Shown: positions 8,066-16,660, numbered from the stretch's first letter. The stretch: DNA of 64,000 bases from Propionicimonas sp. (GCA_013791955.1 VMSW01000008.1:62001-126000); one strand, 5' to 3'. Numbers and translations: made by a program. The notes: generated by a model from the sequence alone, not told the origin.

Positions 8066-9292
8066 ATGACCAGTGGGCCGAACGTTCTGTCCATCGTCCT
8101 GGCAGGTGGCGAGGGCAAACGCCTGATGCCCCTGACCGCGGACCGTGCCAAGCCAGCCGTCCCATTCGGCGGCACTTATCGGTTGATCGACTTCGTGCTA
8201 TCGAACTTGGTCAACTCCGACCTGACCAAGATCTGTGTGCTCACCCAGTACAAGTCGCACTCCTTGGATCGGCATATTTCGCTGACCTGGCGGATGTCAG
8301 TCCTGCTGGGCAGTTACGTGACCTCAGTGCCGGCCCAACAGCGCACCGGGAAACAGTGGTACCAGGGCAGCGCAGATGCGATCTACCAGTCGATGAATCT
8401 CATCAACGACGAGGACCCCGATTACGTCGTGGTGTTCGGCGCCGACAACATCTACCGGATGAATGTCGAAGACATGGTCAATGCCCACATCGAGTCTGGC
8501 CTGGACGCCACCATTGCTGGCATTCGGGTGCCGCGGCGCGAGGCGAGCGCTTTCGGCATCATCGACGCCGGCGCGAATGGGGTAATCAAGGCATTCCTGG
8601 AGAAGCCCGCCGACCCGCCGGGACTGATTGACAGCCCAGAGGAATCCTTCGCGTCCATGGGCAACTACGTGTTCACCCGCAAGGCCTTCGTGGACGCGCT
8701 GAACACCGACGCTGCCGACGCCGACTCCCGCCACGATATGGGTGGCGACATCATTCCCTTCTTCGTGAACCAGGGACGGGCGCAGGTCTACGACTTCACC
8801 GGCAACAATGTGCCCGGCGCCACCGACAAAGACCGTAACTACTGGCGCGATGTCGGCACCTTGGAGGCCTACCACGCCGCCCACATGGATCTGGTTTCCG
8901 TCGAGCCCGAGTTCAACCTCTACAACCGCAAGTGGCCGATCTGGTCCTCGCAAGCGCAGTTGCCTGGAGCAAAGTTCACCCTGCGCGGCACCGCTGAGGA
9001 TTCGATCGTGCCGGCCGGTTGCATCATCTCCGGCGGCGACGTCGATCGGTCGGTGCTCTCACCCAACGTGATGGTCGACAAGTGGGCCAAGATAGAGGAG
9101 TCAGTGATCTACTCCGGTAGCCGGATTGGTCGCAATGCGGTGATCCGTCGGGCGATTCTGGACAAGAACGTGATCGTGCCGGACGGCGTTGAAATCGGCG
9201 TTGATCACGATCACGACCGCGCCCGTGGCTTCCACGTGGAGAGCGGCATCACCGTCGTGGCCAAGAACGTGGCGGTCCCCGGCAACTGGTGA
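8066..9292 (+). CDS. glgC: Glucose-1-phosphate adenylyltransferase
   Basis: 408 residues, full length. Makes ADP-glucose from ATP and glucose 1-phosphate, the committed step of glycogen and maltosyl-glucan synthesis. The nucleotide-binding loop [21 protein letters not shown] is near residues 13-33, [12 protein letters not shown] near 100, FGADNIYRM near 128, and the C-terminal part is a left-handed beta-helix with regulatory role. No ribosome site precedes the ATG; the promoter places the transcript start on the ATG. Confidence 0.96.
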   Translation: MTSGPNVLSIVLAGGEGKRLMPLTADRAKPAVPFGGTYRLIDFVLSNLVNSDLTKICVLTQYKSHSLDRHISLTWRMSVLLGSYVTSVPAQQRTGKQWYQGSADAIYQSMNLINDEDPDYVVVFGADNIYRMNVEDMVNAHIESGLDATIAGIRVPRREASAFGIIDAGANGVIKAFLEKPADPPGLIDSPEESFASMGNYVFTRKAFVDALNTDAADADSRHDMGGDIIPFFVNQGRAQVYDFTGNNVPGATDKDRNYWRDVGTLEAYHAAHMDLVSVEPEFNLYNRKWPIWSSQAQLPGAKFTLRGTAEDSIVPAGCIISGGDVDRSVLSPNVMVDKWAKIEESVIYSGSRIGRNAVIRRAILDKNVIVPDGVEIGVDHDHDRARGFHVESGITVVAKNVAVPGNW

Positions 9293-9314
9293 GCCAGTTG
9301 GTGAGCTCGGCCTG

Positions 9315-9362
9315 CCCTGAGCTTGTCGAAGGGTCGAAGTCGACCCTTCGACAAGCTCAGGG
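9315..9362. repeat. 48-bp near-perfect palindrome of the CCCTGAGC repeat family
   Basis: Two inverted copies of CCCTGAGCTTGTCGAAGGG joined by TCGAAGTCGA. The arms pair over more than 20 bp. It lies 22 bases after the glgC stop and before the converging methyltransferase; a further half copy follows (GGGCTCAGGGATCTG near 9373-9387). Probably acts as a terminator-like hairpin. Confidence 0.85.
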
Positions 9363-9436
9363 ATCTGGTGGTGGGCTCAGGGATCTGAGAAATCAGTTGG
9401 CTGAGCCCGTCGAAGCCCGCAGTAGGAGCGGATCGA

Positions 9437-10096
9437 TCAGCTGCGGACGGCCACTAACAGGCCGTCGCCGATCGGCAGCAGGGTGGCGGTGAAGATGTCG
9501 CCTTCGAGCACCACGGCCAGCGCTTCGCGAATGATCAGCGGTTCGTCGTCCTCATTGCGGTCATCAGCGACCAGGCCACCCCAAAGAGAATGGTGAATGG
9601 CCAACACGCCGCCGGGACGCAGCAAGCGCTCGGCCTGGGCGACGTACTCGACGAACTCCAACGGATCACCGTCGATGAAGACCAGGTCGTAGCCGCCATC
9701 GCTGAGCTTTGGTAGCACTACCAGCGGCTGGCCAGCGATAAGTCGGACTCGGCGCGAGGCAACTCCGTCAGCGGCAAGCACTTCGCGGGCCACCATCTGA
9801 TTCTCGGTTTCGGCATCGATGCTAGTCAGGACGCCGTCAGCAGCCATGCCAGCCAGCAAAGCTGCGGCCGCAACCCCGGTTCCGGTGCCGATTTCGACCA
9901 CGGCGCGCGCTGAAAGGGCCCGAGTCAACACCGTCAATGTCGAAGCAACGCCGATGCTAATCGGGTCGATATCCAGCTCATGGGCACGCTTGCGAGCCGC
10001 GCGGCCACCTTCGGTTTCACCGACGAAACCCTCAGCGAAAGCCTGGGTATTGGTCCACAACCCGGCGCGTCCCGAATTCTTGCCTACTGGGTTCAC
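9437..10096 (-). CDS. Class I SAM-dependent O-methyltransferase
   Basis: 219 residues from the GTG at 10096. Related to catechol/caffeoyl-CoA-type O-methyltransferases (methyltransf_3): VEIGTGTGVAAAALLAGM is the SAM loop, DLVFIDGDP the metal-binding Asp region, and GGVLAIHHSLWGG motif is near residue 160. The small-molecule substrate is unknown. An ATG at 10135 would add 13 residues, but GTG 10096 is favoured because TAGGCT (10104-10109, minus) ends 7 bases before it. In mycobacteria this gene precedes sigE; here sigE, its anti-sigma gene and htrA are absent. Confidence 0.88.
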   Translation of the reverse strand: MNPVGKNSGRAGLWTNTQAFAEGFVGETEGGRAARKRAHELDIDPISIGVASTLTVLTRALSARAVVEIGTGTGVAAAALLAGMAADGVLTSIDAETENQMVAREVLAADGVASRRVRLIAGQPLVVLPKLSDGGYDLVFIDGDPLEFVEYVAQAERLLRPGGVLAIHHSLWGGLVADDRNEDDEPLIIREALAVVLEGDIFTATLLPIGDGLLVAVRS

Positions 10097-10103
10097 GGGC
10101 CTC

Positions 10104-10125
10104 AGCCTAGCCTTGCCCGTACCAT
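10104..10125. promoter_or_regulatory. Divergent -10 elements of methyltransferase and biotin carrier genes
   Basis: TAGGCT on the minus strand (10104-10109) serves the methyltransferase GTG at 10096; TACCAT on the plus strand (10120-10125) lies 8 bases before the biotin carrier ATG at 10134. The second is weaker. Confidence 0.5.
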
Positions 10126-10133
10126 TGCGTCCC

Positions 10134-10355
10134 ATGAGTCATGTGGTTGTCGCGGAGTTGGTCGCCAACGTGCTGTCGGTCGAGGTCAAACAGGGCCAAT
10201 CAGTAGGGCCGACCGACGCGGTTGTGGTGCTGGAATCGATGAAGATGGAGATCCCAGTGTTGGCCGAAGTCGTCGGCAAGGTGAGCGAAATTGTGGTCGC
10301 CGCCGGAGACGTGGTGCGAGACGGCGACCCGCTGGTCGTCCTGGAAACGGCCTAG
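10134..10355 (+). CDS. Stand-alone biotin carrier protein
   Basis: 73 residues, the size of a single biotinyl domain. ESMKMEIPV holds the biotinylated Lys37, with the GDVV turn that mirrors it in the second half. It is close in form to mycobacterial TB7.3 and to the 1.3S subunit type carriers. It carries CO2 or carboxyl groups for an acyl-CoA carboxylase or transcarboxylase whose other subunits are not in this window. The TAG stop codon doubles as the first three bases of the dapA -10 hexamer. Confidence 0.88.
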   Translation: MSHVVVAELVANVLSVEVKQGQSVGPTDAVVVLESMKMEIPVLAEVVGKVSEIVVAAGDVVRDGDPLVVLETA

Positions 10356-10358
10356 GCT
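10353..10358 (+). promoter_or_regulatory. -10 element of dapA overlapping a stop codon
   Basis: TAGGCT, 7 bases before the dapA ATG at 10366; its TAG is the stop codon of the biotin carrier gene. Confidence 0.55.
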
Positions 10359-10365
10359 GGTGCCC

Positions 10366-11244
10366 ATGACTGCGCCATTCGGACGACTGATCACCGCCCA
10401 GGTCACTCCCTTCCATTCGGACGGGTCGCTGAACCTCGCTGAGGCTCGCCGGTTGGCGGCCCATCTGGTGGATGTGCAAGGAAACGACTCGTTGGTGATC
10501 AACGGCACCACCGGTGAATCGCCAACGACTACCGATGCCGAGAAGCTGGCCTTGCTTGAGGCGGTGATCGCCGAAGTTGGCGATCGGGCGAAAATCATCG
10601 CCGGTGTGGGCACCTTCGACACCGCGCACACCAGCGAACTGGCCAAGCAGGCCGAACAGGCTGGGGCTGCCGGGCTGCTGGTCGTCACGCCGTACTACAG
10701 CCGTCCGCCGCAGGATGCCGTCGCCGATCACTTCGTCACCGTGGCCGAGGCCACCGAGTTGCCGATCATGATCTACGACATTCCGCATCGCAGTGGCATT
10801 CCGGTGGAGACCGCCACGCTGATTCAGCTCGGCGCTCACCCAAGGATCGTCGCGGTGAAGGACGCCAAGGGTCAGCCAGTGGCGTCGGCGCAGGTGATGA
10901 AGGCCACCGGCCTGGCCTACTACGCCGGCGACGACGGCATGACGCTGCCGCTGATGGCGGTCGGTGGGGTCGGCGTGGTGGGCACGTCCACCCACTTCAC
11001 CGGTCAGGGCACCAAAAAGATGATCAACACTTTCCTTGCCGGGGATGTGGCTGGCGCCGCGAAGCAGAATGCTGATCTGCTGGGGGTTTTCACCGGGGTG
11101 TTCGCCACCCAGGGCTGCATGCTGGTGAAGGCCGGTTTGGCCGCTCGTGGATTCACTCCCGGACCGGTGCGCAAGCCGCTATTGGATGCGACCGCCGAGC
11201 AGGCGGCCACCTTCGTGGCGACGCTTGAGGCGCTCGGTCTTTAG
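10366..11244 (+). CDS. dapA: 4-hydroxy-tetrahydrodipicolinate synthase
   Basis: 292 residues. Condenses pyruvate and aspartate semialdehyde, the first dedicated step to lysine and diaminopimelate. NGTTGESPTT (about 47-56) binds pyruvate's carboxylate, VTPYYSRPPQ contains the catalytic Tyr, and IVAVKDAKG carries the Schiff-base Lys165. The longer open frame from 10291 overlaps the biotin carrier and is rejected; ATG 10366 follows TAGGCT by 7 bases. Works in the same pathway as dapD and dapE at the left end of the window. Confidence 0.95.
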   Translation: MTAPFGRLITAQVTPFHSDGSLNLAEARRLAAHLVDVQGNDSLVINGTTGESPTTTDAEKLALLEAVIAEVGDRAKIIAGVGTFDTAHTSELAKQAEQAGAAGLLVVTPYYSRPPQDAVADHFVTVAEATELPIMIYDIPHRSGIPVETATLIQLGAHPRIVAVKDAKGQPVASAQVMKATGLAYYAGDDGMTLPLMAVGGVGVVGTSTHFTGQGTKKMINTFLAGDVAGAAKQNADLLGVFTGVFATQGCMLVKAGLAARGFTPGPVRKPLLDATAEQAATFVATLEALGL

Positions 11245-11265
11245 CCGCAGGAGTCTGGGCCGTTC

Positions 11266-11625
11266 ATGATCGACATCAATGCCCCCGAGTTCATCGTCCT
11301 CGTGGTGCTCGCGGTCATCATTTTCGGCCCAGAAAAGCTGCCCGAACTGGCCCGCAAGGGCGCCCGGGTGCTCAACTACGTCCGCAATATCGCCAACGAT
11401 GCTCAAGGCAAGCTTCGCCAAGAGCTCGGCACCGATCTGGGCGACCTCAACTTCTCTGATCTGAACCCGCGATCGCTGGTCACCTCCACCCTGCTCGATC
11501 CGGTGAAATCGGAGGTCGATCAGGTGCGCGCGACGGTCTCCGGCACCATGGCTGAGGCAAAGGCGGAGTTGGTTACCGAGGCCGAACCGGCGGCATCGGT
11601 ACCGTTCGACCCGGAAGCCACCTGA
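11266..11625 (+). CDS. tatB: Sec-independent protein translocase subunit TatB
   Basis: 119 residues with the TatA/B fold: a short N-terminal membrane helix (about 8-22, FIVLVVLAVIIFGPEKLPEL with the FGPEKLP hinge) then an amphipathic helix and an acidic tail. The Glu before the helix and longer tail fit TatB better than TatA. Works with TatC to export folded proteins; the DUF3048 lipoprotein in this window has a twin-arginine signal. GGAG at 11250-11253 lies rather far (12 bases) from the ATG. Confidence 0.85.
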   Translation: MIDINAPEFIVLVVLAVIIFGPEKLPELARKGARVLNYVRNIANDAQGKLRQELGTDLGDLNFSDLNPRSLVTSTLLDPVKSEVDQVRATVSGTMAEAKAELVTEAEPAASVPFDPEAT

Positions 11626-11681
11626 GCGCCCCAGCGACGTTTTAGTAGGAGAGTCGGGGGAAATCGGCCACCTTGAAGCGG

Positions 11682-11687
11682 TAGCCT
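11682..11687 (+). promoter_or_regulatory. -10 element of the MgtE-N/CBS gene
   Basis: TAGCCT, 7 bases before the GTG at 11695. Confidence 0.55.
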
Positions 11688-11694
11688 CAGCGGC

Positions 11695-12960
11695 GTGAGC
11701 GCAACTTCATCGATCTTTGTTTCCAGGATCAAGGGGCTGCCCCTACTCGACCCCAATGGCGAGCAGGTGGGCAGGGTGAGAGACGTCGTCATCCAGAACA
11801 GATCGGGGCAACGTTCCCCGAAAGTGAAGGGCCTGGTGGTTGAGCTTTTCGCCCACCGGCGCATCTTCTTTCCGATGGAGCGAGTGCATTCGATCGACCC
11901 CAACCAGGTGATCGTCTCGGGGTTGGTCAATACCCGCCGTTTTGAGGCGCGCGAGCGCGAGACTCTGGTGGCCGCTCAGCTGTTTGATCGGACGGTGAAA
12001 CGCGAGCAGGCCAGCGCCCCGGAGACCATCTTCGATGTGGCCATTCAACGTAGCCGGGCCCGGGATTGGGAGCTGGCCGAGGTGGCCCTTCGGGAAGTGG
12101 CTCGTCGACCGTTCCAACGTCCCCATGTGACCATCGTCGACTGGTCAGAAGTGCCAGATTTCATCGATCTGCCAGCACCCCGCGATGCCGAGCAGCAGGC
12201 GATGCGGCTCAGCGATTTGAAAGCCGCCGACGTGGCTCGGGAGTTGCACGATATGGATCCGGTGTTACGCGCTGAGGTGGTCAACGCGATGGACGATGAC
12301 CGGCTGGCCGAGGCACTGGAGGAACTGCCCGAAGACGAGCAGGTGGACGTAATCGCCTCCCTCGACACCGAGCGCGCCGCAGACGTGTTGGAAGAGATGG
12401 ACCCAGACGACGCCGCTGACCTGATCGCCGAGCTGGAGCCAGGACTGGCCGAGACCATCTTGGCGCGAATGGAGCCTGAGGATGCCCGCGACGTCCGGTC
12501 GCTGCTGGGCTATGGCGCGGCCACCGCCGGTGGTCTGATGAACCCAGAGCCGGTAGTCCTGGGCGCGGACGCGACCGTGGCGGACGCACTGGCGCAGGTG
12601 CGCCAAGAGGAAGTCACCCCAGCGATGGCGGCGCTGACTTTCATCTGTCGCTCGCCGTTGGATACCCCCACGGGGCGCTATTTGGGGGCGGTGAACATTC
12701 AGCGGCTGCTGCGAGAACCCCCCTCAGCGCTGGTGGCCGGTCTAATCGACCCAAACATCGTCCCGCTCACCCCGCAGAGCAATATCGCGCAGGTGAGCCG
12801 CTACTTCGCGACCTACGACATGGTCTGTGCGCCAGTGGTTGACGCTGATCGACGACTATTGGGCGCGGTGACCGTGGACGACGTCCTAGACCACATCCTG
12901 CCCAGCGACTGGCGCGGGGTTCAGCTCGACCGGATCGAGACGGAGGTGACTGATGGCTGA
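11695..12960 (+). CDS. PRC-barrel / MgtE N-domain / CBS-pair protein
   Basis: 421 residues. Residues about 10-80 form a PRC-barrel-like region, about 180-285 the MgtE_N superhelix with its repeated acidic helices (LEELPEDEQVDVIASL, LEEMDPDDAADLI, MEPEDARDV), and about 290-415 a pair of CBS domains. The transmembrane channel of true MgtE is absent, so this is a soluble cytoplasmic sensor-like protein, as in mycobacteria (Rv1232c type). It probably senses Mg2+ or nucleotides. It overlaps the DUF1003 gene by 8 bases, so the two are translated together. Confidence 0.88.
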   Translation: MSATSSIFVSRIKGLPLLDPNGEQVGRVRDVVIQNRSGQRSPKVKGLVVELFAHRRIFFPMERVHSIDPNQVIVSGLVNTRRFEARERETLVAAQLFDRTVKREQASAPETIFDVAIQRSRARDWELAEVALREVARRPFQRPHVTIVDWSEVPDFIDLPAPRDAEQQAMRLSDLKAADVARELHDMDPVLRAEVVNAMDDDRLAEALEELPEDEQVDVIASLDTERAADVLEEMDPDDAADLIAELEPGLAETILARMEPEDARDVRSLLGYGAATAGGLMNPEPVVLGADATVADALAQVRQEEVTPAMAALTFICRSPLDTPTGRYLGAVNIQRLLREPPSALVAGLIDPNIVPLTPQSNIAQVSRYFATYDMVCAPVVDADRRLLGAVTVDDVLDHILPSDWRGVQLDRIETEVTDG

Positions 12961-13441
12961 CAAGAACCGCCTCGACACTCCAGGACGGCGCCGCACTGAG
13001 TGGATGCCGCGGATGCGGATGGATCAGGACGCCTTCGGCAGTTTTGCCGAGTCCTTCGCCCGGCTGATGGGCACTGCCGGCTTCCTGTTCTGGATGACGT
13101 TGCTGATCGTCTTCTGGTTCTTCTGGAACATCTTTGACCTCGGCGCCCCCGACCGATGGCCGTTCGCCTTCCTGACGCTGGCGCTATCTCTCCAGGCCTC
13201 CTATGCCGCCCCGCTGATCCTGTTGGCCCAGAATCGGCAGGAGGCTCGGGACCGGGTGAGCCTGGAACACGACCGTGAGGTGTCGGCTCAATCTCGCGCA
13301 GATATGGACTTCCTTGCTCGAGAGATCGCCAGCCTGCGGATGCGGATGAGCGATGTGGCCACCCGCGACTTCATTCGCTCCGAGTTGCGCGAACTGCTGG
13401 CCGAACTCCAGGCCGAGGACGACGGCGAAAAGTCCGCCTGA
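12953..13441 (+). CDS. DUF1003 membrane protein
   Basis: 162 residues. Two membrane segments (about 42-62 and 70-92) joined by a short loop, then a charged cytoplasmic coiled coil (about 95-160, DREVSAQSRADMDFLAREIASL). This is the DUF1003 layout. Its tight overlap with the MgtE-N/CBS gene, also conserved in other actinomycetes, suggests the two proteins act together, possibly in divalent cation handling. That function is inferred from context. Confidence 0.87.
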   Translation: MADKNRLDTPGRRRTEWMPRMRMDQDAFGSFAESFARLMGTAGFLFWMTLLIVFWFFWNIFDLGAPDRWPFAFLTLALSLQASYAAPLILLAQNRQEARDRVSLEHDREVSAQSRADMDFLAREIASLRMRMSDVATRDFIRSELRELLAELQAEDDGEKSA

Positions 13442-13490
13442 GCTGGCCGCTGGGCTCGGCGTCCGGTTCGCTACGTCCGGATTGCCTGAC

Positions 13491-13496
13491 TAAGGT
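13491..13496 (+). promoter_or_regulatory. -10 element of mrp
   Basis: TAAGGT, 7 bases before the ATG at 13504. Confidence 0.55.
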
Positions 13497-13503
13497 ATTG
13501 CCC

Positions 13504-14655
13504 ATGTCTGCTGACCTGATTGCTGCGGTAAACGCGGCCCTGGCTACTGTCATCGATCCCGAAATCCACCGTCCGATCACCGAGTTGGACATGGTCGATG
13601 CGGTGAGCGTCGATGACGCTGGCGTGGCCTCCCTCACCGTTTTGTTGACCATCACTGGTTGCCCGATGGCCAACACCATCGAAGCCGATGTGCGGGCGAA
13701 GGTGTCTGCGGTGCCGGGGGTGAGCAGCGTGGATCTGACCATGTCGAGCATGAGCGCTGACCAGCGGGCGGCTTTGAAGCGCAAGCTGCGCGGTGGCCAG
13801 GATGAGCGCGAAATCCCGTTCGCCAAGGCCGATTCGCGCACCCAGGTGTTGCTGATCGCCTCCGGCAAGGGCGGGGTGGGTAAGAGCTCGACCACGGTGA
13901 ACCTGGCGATGGGGCTGGTGGCCCAGGGTCGCAGCGTTGGCGTGCTGGATGCCGACATCTATGGCCACTCGATTCCGCAAATGCTGGGCTTGGTCGGCTC
14001 GAACCCGACGATGGTTGAAGGCATGATCATGCCGGTGCCGTCCATGGGACTGAAGGTGATCAGCATCGGCATGCTGAAAGAGAGTCGCGATCAGGTGATT
14101 GCCTGGCGGGGCCCGATTCTGGATCGTGCGCTGCAGCAGTTCCTCGCCGACGTGTACTGGGGCGATCTGGACTTCCTGCTGGTCGACCTGCCCCCGGGCA
14201 CCGGTGATGTGGCGCTTTCGCTGGGCCAGAAGCTGCCCAATGCCGAGGTGATCGTGGTCACGACGCCGCAGCAGGCCTCCGCCGAAGTGGCGGAGCGGGC
14301 CGGCACGATGGCCTCGATGGTGAACCAGAAGGTGCTCGGCGTCGTCGAGAACATGGCCTACCTCGAAGTCGTCTGCCCGCATTGTGACCAGAGCCATCGA
14401 GTGGACGTGTTCGGCAGCGGTGGTGGCGCGGAGGTGGCCAGCACATTGACCACCCGCCTCGGCTATGAGGTGCCGCTGCTGGCCGAGGTGCCGATGGATC
14501 CCAGCGTTTCGGCTAGTGGCGATGAAGGGGTGCCGCTGGTCTCCAGCGACCCGTCCCGTCCGGCCGCTGCCGCGATCCTGGCTCTGGCCGAGTTGCTGTC
14601 GTCCCGCAAGCCGCGGCTGGCCGGAAAGCAGTTGGGCCTCACCCCCGTCGGATGA
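13504..14655 (+). CDS. mrp: Mrp/ApbC-type Fe-S cluster carrier ATPase
   Basis: 383 residues. Residues 1-90 form a MIP18/DUF59 domain (DPEIHRPITELDMV), then a deviant Walker A SGKGGVGKSS near 119, a Walker B-like DFLLVDLPPGTGD, and a CPHC pair (VVCPHCDQ) near 298 that bridges an Fe-S cluster between two subunits. It carries clusters to apo-enzymes in the cytoplasm. ATG 13504 is chosen over the TTG two codons earlier because of the preceding TAAGGT. Confidence 0.93.
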   Translation: MSADLIAAVNAALATVIDPEIHRPITELDMVDAVSVDDAGVASLTVLLTITGCPMANTIEADVRAKVSAVPGVSSVDLTMSSMSADQRAALKRKLRGGQDEREIPFAKADSRTQVLLIASGKGGVGKSSTTVNLAMGLVAQGRSVGVLDADIYGHSIPQMLGLVGSNPTMVEGMIMPVPSMGLKVISIGMLKESRDQVIAWRGPILDRALQQFLADVYWGDLDFLLVDLPPGTGDVALSLGQKLPNAEVIVVTTPQQASAEVAERAGTMASMVNQKVLGVVENMAYLEVVCPHCDQSHRVDVFGSGGGAEVASTLTTRLGYEVPLLAEVPMDPSVSASGDEGVPLVSSDPSRPAAAAILALAELLSSRKPRLAGKQLGLTPVG

Positions 14656-14671
14656 CCCCAGCCTCCGGATC

Positions 14672-14771
14672 AGTTCCCTGAGCTTGTCGAAGGGCTGGGC
14701 TTCGACGGGCTCAGCCAACTGGGTTTCCTCAGTTCCCTGAGCTTGTCGAAGGGTCGAAGGGTCGAAGGGCT
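14672..14771. repeat. Cluster of CCCTGAGC repeat copies
   Basis: Two direct copies of AGTTCCCTGAGCTTGTCGAAGG (from 14672 and 14731) and one inverted copy (CTTCGACGGGCTCAG at 14701-14715). The tail has three short GGGTCGAAGG-type iterations. Located between mrp and the CitE-like gene. Confidence 0.85.
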
Positions 14772-14828
14772 GGAGTTGGCCCACAGCGAACTGCTACCCG
14801 CGGCTCAGGCAACCGATGGCTGCTGCAA

Positions 14829-14834
14829 TAGGCT
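14829..14834 (+). promoter_or_regulatory. -10 element of CitE-like gene
   Basis: TAGGCT, 6 bases before the GTG at 14841. Confidence 0.5.
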
Positions 14835-14840
14835 GGGAAG

Positions 14841-15785
14841 GTGAGTCAAACCAATCGCGCAGTGCCGCGCCGAACCATCCTGGCTGTGCCCGGATCATCG
14901 GACCGCTTCATCGAGAAGGCCCGTACCCTCGATGTGGACGGGCTGTTCCTCGATTTGGAGGACGCCGTTGCGCCCGCGGTCAAGGTTGAATCGCGCCAGC
15001 GCATCGTGGCGGCGCTCGACTTCGGGTCGGGATTTGCCGCCGGGCTGGTTACCGTCCGGGTAAATGGGTGGGAGAGCCCCTGGACCTACGCCGATGTGAT
15101 CGAGGTGGTCAGCGGCGCCGGGGCCAAGATCGACGCCCTGGTGTTACCCAAGACCACCAGCGCTGCGGAAATCAAAGCACTCGACCTGCTACTAACCCAG
15201 GTCGAACACAACGCCGGCCTGCCAGTGGGCCGCATCGGCATCGAGGCGCAAATCGAGGACGCGCTCGGTTTGTTGCACGTTGCCGAGATTGCGGCGGCCA
15301 GCCCGCGGCTGGCGTCCCTGGTGTTCGGGCCCGGTGACTTTATGGCCAGCCTCGGCATGGGGAGTCTGAACGTCGGCGCCCAGCCGGTCGGCTATCCCGC
15401 CGACGCCTTCCATCACGTCCTGATGTCGATCCTGGTCGCCGCCCGCGCGAACGGCCTGCAGGCGATCGACGGCCCCTATGTGGCCATTCGGGACCTGGAC
15501 GGGTTCCGGCGCTCAGCCGAACTGAGCGCGGCGCTTGGCTATGACGGCAAGTGGGTACTGCATCCAGATCAGGTGGCAGTTGGCAACGAGGTCTTCTCGC
15601 CCAAGGAGGCCGATTTTGACCGGGCGCAGCGGATCATGGCCGCCTACGCCAAAGCCAGCGATGCCGCCAATGGTGCGGTGGGGGCGATCGTGGTTGATGA
15701 GGAAATGGTGGATGAGGCCGGAGTGAAGTTGGCCGCAGCCATTTTGGCCAGAGGCCGGGCGGCCGGCATGGAGGTTACCGAATGA
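14841..15785 (+). CDS. HpcH/HpaI-family CoA-ester lyase (CitE-like)
   Basis: 314 residues, a TIM-barrel lyase. LAVPGSSDRFIEKA at the N terminus, FLDLEDAVAP (Mg2+ ligand Glu/Asp, about 37-46), GIEAQIEDALGL (second metal Glu) and FGPGDFMASLG (metal Asp) are all present. Relatives split malyl-CoA, beta-methylmalyl-CoA or citramalyl-CoA into acetyl- or propionyl-CoA and a keto acid. Without ethylmalonyl or itaconate genes nearby, the substrate cannot be chosen. ATGA overlap with the following gene. Confidence 0.85.
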   Translation: MSQTNRAVPRRTILAVPGSSDRFIEKARTLDVDGLFLDLEDAVAPAVKVESRQRIVAALDFGSGFAAGLVTVRVNGWESPWTYADVIEVVSGAGAKIDALVLPKTTSAAEIKALDLLLTQVEHNAGLPVGRIGIEAQIEDALGLLHVAEIAAASPRLASLVFGPGDFMASLGMGSLNVGAQPVGYPADAFHHVLMSILVAARANGLQAIDGPYVAIRDLDGFRRSAELSAALGYDGKWVLHPDQVAVGNEVFSPKEADFDRAQRIMAAYAKASDAANGAVGAIVVDEEMVDEAGVKLAAAILARGRAAGMEVTE

Positions 15786-16465
15786 CCCAGATTCCAACAT
15801 CGTCGCGAATGAGCAGCCTGTTTCAGCTCGATTACCCACAGACCGTCGGGGTGTACGACACCTACGACGAGGCCCAAAAGATCATCGACTTCCTAGCCGA
15901 TTCGAAGTTCCCGGTAGAGAATCTGGCGATCGTTGGCACTGAGCTGCGCTCAGTAGAGCGGGTGTTGGGTCGCCGAACCTGGCGAACGGTGCTCGGCGGG
16001 GGGTTGCAGAACGGCGTGACCACTGGCCTGCTGGTGGCAATGCTGATGTGGTTCCTGCAGCCGGAGGCCAACATCTTGCTGCTGTTGCCCTACGCCCTGG
16101 CCATGGGCCTGTTGATCGGCATGATCATCGCCGTCTTCGCCCACTTGATGACCCGGGGACGCCGCGACTTCACCTCGGTCACCCAGACCGTGGCCACCAA
16201 GTACGAGATCCTCGCTGAGCACAAGGTGGTGGCCAAGGCCCGCGAGTTGGTTACCACGATGCCCGGCGCCCGAGCGGCAATGTTCGCCCCGGTGCAGGCA
16301 CAGACGCCGCCGCCGCCAGGCTACGGCTACCCGCAGCAGTATCCGCCGGTCGGCTACCCGCCGCCGCAGTACCCGGCTCCCGTGCCGCCGACCGCCCCCG
16401 AGGCCGCGCCGCCAGATTCCACGTCCGCCCCTGAAGACCCTCCAGCAGACCCGAAGACCCCCTAA
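15782..16465 (+). CDS. Membrane protein with general-stress-protein 17M-like domain
   Basis: 227 residues. Residues about 18-60 resemble the GSP17M domain (VGVYDTYDEAQKIIDFLAD); two membrane helices follow (about 75-95 and 98-120), then a charged segment and a proline/tyrosine-rich tail (PPPGYGYPQQYPPVGYPPP). It overlaps the CitE-like gene by ATGA, so the two are translationally coupled, though no shared function is evident. Such proteins occur next to the MgtE-N/CBS genes in mycobacteria. Confidence 0.82.
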   Translation: MTQIPTSSRMSSLFQLDYPQTVGVYDTYDEAQKIIDFLADSKFPVENLAIVGTELRSVERVLGRRTWRTVLGGGLQNGVTTGLLVAMLMWFLQPEANILLLLPYALAMGLLIGMIIAVFAHLMTRGRRDFTSVTQTVATKYEILAEHKVVAKARELVTTMPGARAAMFAPVQAQTPPPPGYGYPQQYPPVGYPPPQYPAPVPPTAPEAAPPDSTSAPEDPPADPKTP

Positions 16466-16482
16466 CCCACCCGTTTGCGCAT

Positions 16483-16592
16483 GGGGACGGTTCCGGTGAG
16501 CAGCTCACGGGGACAGACCCGCAGGAACCGTCCCCGTGAGCTGCGCGGAGGAACCGTCCCCGTGAGCTGCGCGGAGGAACCGTCCCCGGCAC
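16483..16592. repeat. 26-bp tandem repeat with GGAACCGTCCCC core
   Basis: Three copies of AGGAACCGTCCCCGTGAGCT... at 16523, 16549 and 16575 (period 26, last one truncated), preceded by an inverted copy GGGGACGGTTCC at 16483-16494. Non-coding, between two converging genes; distinct from the CCCTGAGC family. Confidence 0.85.
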
Positions 16593-16619
16593 GCAGTTCG
16601 ACAGGTCGGGGAAAGCAAA

Positions 16620-16649
16620 GGGCCGGCCGGGGTTGCCCCCGACCGGCCC
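16620..16649. terminator. Bidirectional terminator, stress-protein gene and trpB2
   Basis: GGGCCGGCCGGGG pairs with CCCCCGACCGGCCC apart from one imperfect position, loop of about 3-4 bases. Ends 11 bases from the trpB2 stop. Confidence 0.75.
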
Positions 16650-16660
16650 GTTGAGCCTGC

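Noticed and set aside
10135-10135. ATG 10135 as methyltransferase start
   Set aside because: The 13 added residues look like translated promoter, and TAGGCT stands 7 bases before GTG 10096.
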